In this document: positions 63,934 to 64,000 of the stretch, piece by piece
Layout of the letters: the number at the start of each line of letters is the position of its first letter
Position numbering within the stretch: position 1 is the first letter of the stretch
NCBI RefSeq assembly: GCF_014145335.1
Contig: NZ_JACIVI010000001.1
Coordinates: 806,001 to 870,000 of the forward strand
Direction: 5' to 3'
DNA from: Aquariibacter albus
GTDB taxonomy: Bacteria; Pseudomonadota; Gammaproteobacteria; Burkholderiales; Burkholderiaceae_C
DNA: 64,000 bases
The notes under the pieces: generated by a model
What the model was told of the DNA's origin: nothing
The model's input: only the letters and a program-made list of their open reading frames with translations
Database searches by the model: none
Program-made: the position numbers and the translations under genes

Positions 63934-64000
63934 ATGAGCGCCCTCGTCATTGCCGAACACGATCACGGCAGCCTCAAGGCCGCCACCCTGAACACCGTCG
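63934..64000 (+). CDS. etfA: Electron transfer flavoprotein subunit alpha, first codons only
   Basis: Truncated by the window end after 22 residues (MSALVIAEHDHGSLKAATLNTV), which match EtfA N termini. Starts immediately after the etfB stop, so co-translated. The FAD domain is outside the window. Confidence 0.93.
   Translation, partial: MSALVIAEHDHGSLKAATLNTV

Overview
The window is about 64 kb of very GC-rich, densely packed chromosomal DNA. It comes from a beta-proteobacterium, almost certainly of the order Burkholderiales in the Rubrivivax/Leptothrix/Ideonella-like part. The evidence is a class I phaC-phaA-phaB polyhydroxybutyrate cluster, the gene order ndk-rlmN-pilW-rodZ-ispG-hisS-yfgM-bamB-der-hfq-hflX-hflK-hflC-hisZ-purA, a sucA-sucB-lpdA operon, and a two-gene ETF operon. 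Genus cannot be fixed from the sequence alone. I found no insertion sequence, prophage, CRISPR array, integrase, toxin-antitoxin pair or recognisable defence island. This is core genome, and no gene cluster here looks like an undescribed system. The points of interest are in regulatory and RNA features.

Layout. 1-2615: end of phaC, then phaA and phaB, closed by a strong terminator. 2640-3592 (minus): lexA with a translationally coupled small gene, preceded by two SOS boxes shared with a divergent asparaginase gene. 4779-7017 (minus): NRDE protein, DUF4936 protein and ygfZ. 7038-11258 (plus): mltG-tmk-holB-pilZ-tatD. 11278-13794: DUF455 protein (minus), gamma-carbonic anhydrase and Hsp33 (plus). 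13900-19887: the 2-oxoglutarate dehydrogenase operon sucA-sucB-lpdA, with a structured leader and hairpins in both internal gaps. 20003-23201: zapE and a DinG-type helicase, convergent on and overlapping bamD. 24064-28279: rluD, scpB, rluB. 28378-45307: the long housekeeping run from ndk to a phosphoribosyltransferase gene.

45343-45716 is an RNA island: tRNA-Pro (minus), tRNA-Arg (plus) and the 4.5S/SRP RNA (minus), with an unexplained nested inverted repeat between the last two. 45804-53978: a PurM-like paralogue (minus), dnaX-ybaB-recR (plus), an MltD-like transglycosylase and gloB (minus), then a methyltransferase and rnhA (plus). 54115-58365: an RND efflux adaptor and pump. 58391-63023 (minus): moeA, a GNAT acetyltransferase, mobA, moaA and murI. 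63177-64000: etfB and the first codons of etfA.

Functionally the window covers carbon storage (PHB), the TCA cycle and electron transfer to the quinone pool (ODH, ETF), DNA replication and repair (tmk, holB, dnaX, recR, lexA, DinG-like), envelope biogenesis (mltG, bamB, bamD, MltD-like, murI, rodZ), type IV pili (pilZ, pilW), molybdenum cofactor synthesis, RNA modification (rlmN, rluB, rluD) and protein quality control (hslO, hflKC). Many neighbours overlap by 1-10 bases (ATGA, GTGA or TGATG junctions), so translational coupling is widespread. Promoters are mostly recognisable only by -10 hexamers (TAGAAT, TATACT, TACAAT); -35 elements are poor throughout. All promoter calls are inferences from sequence alone.
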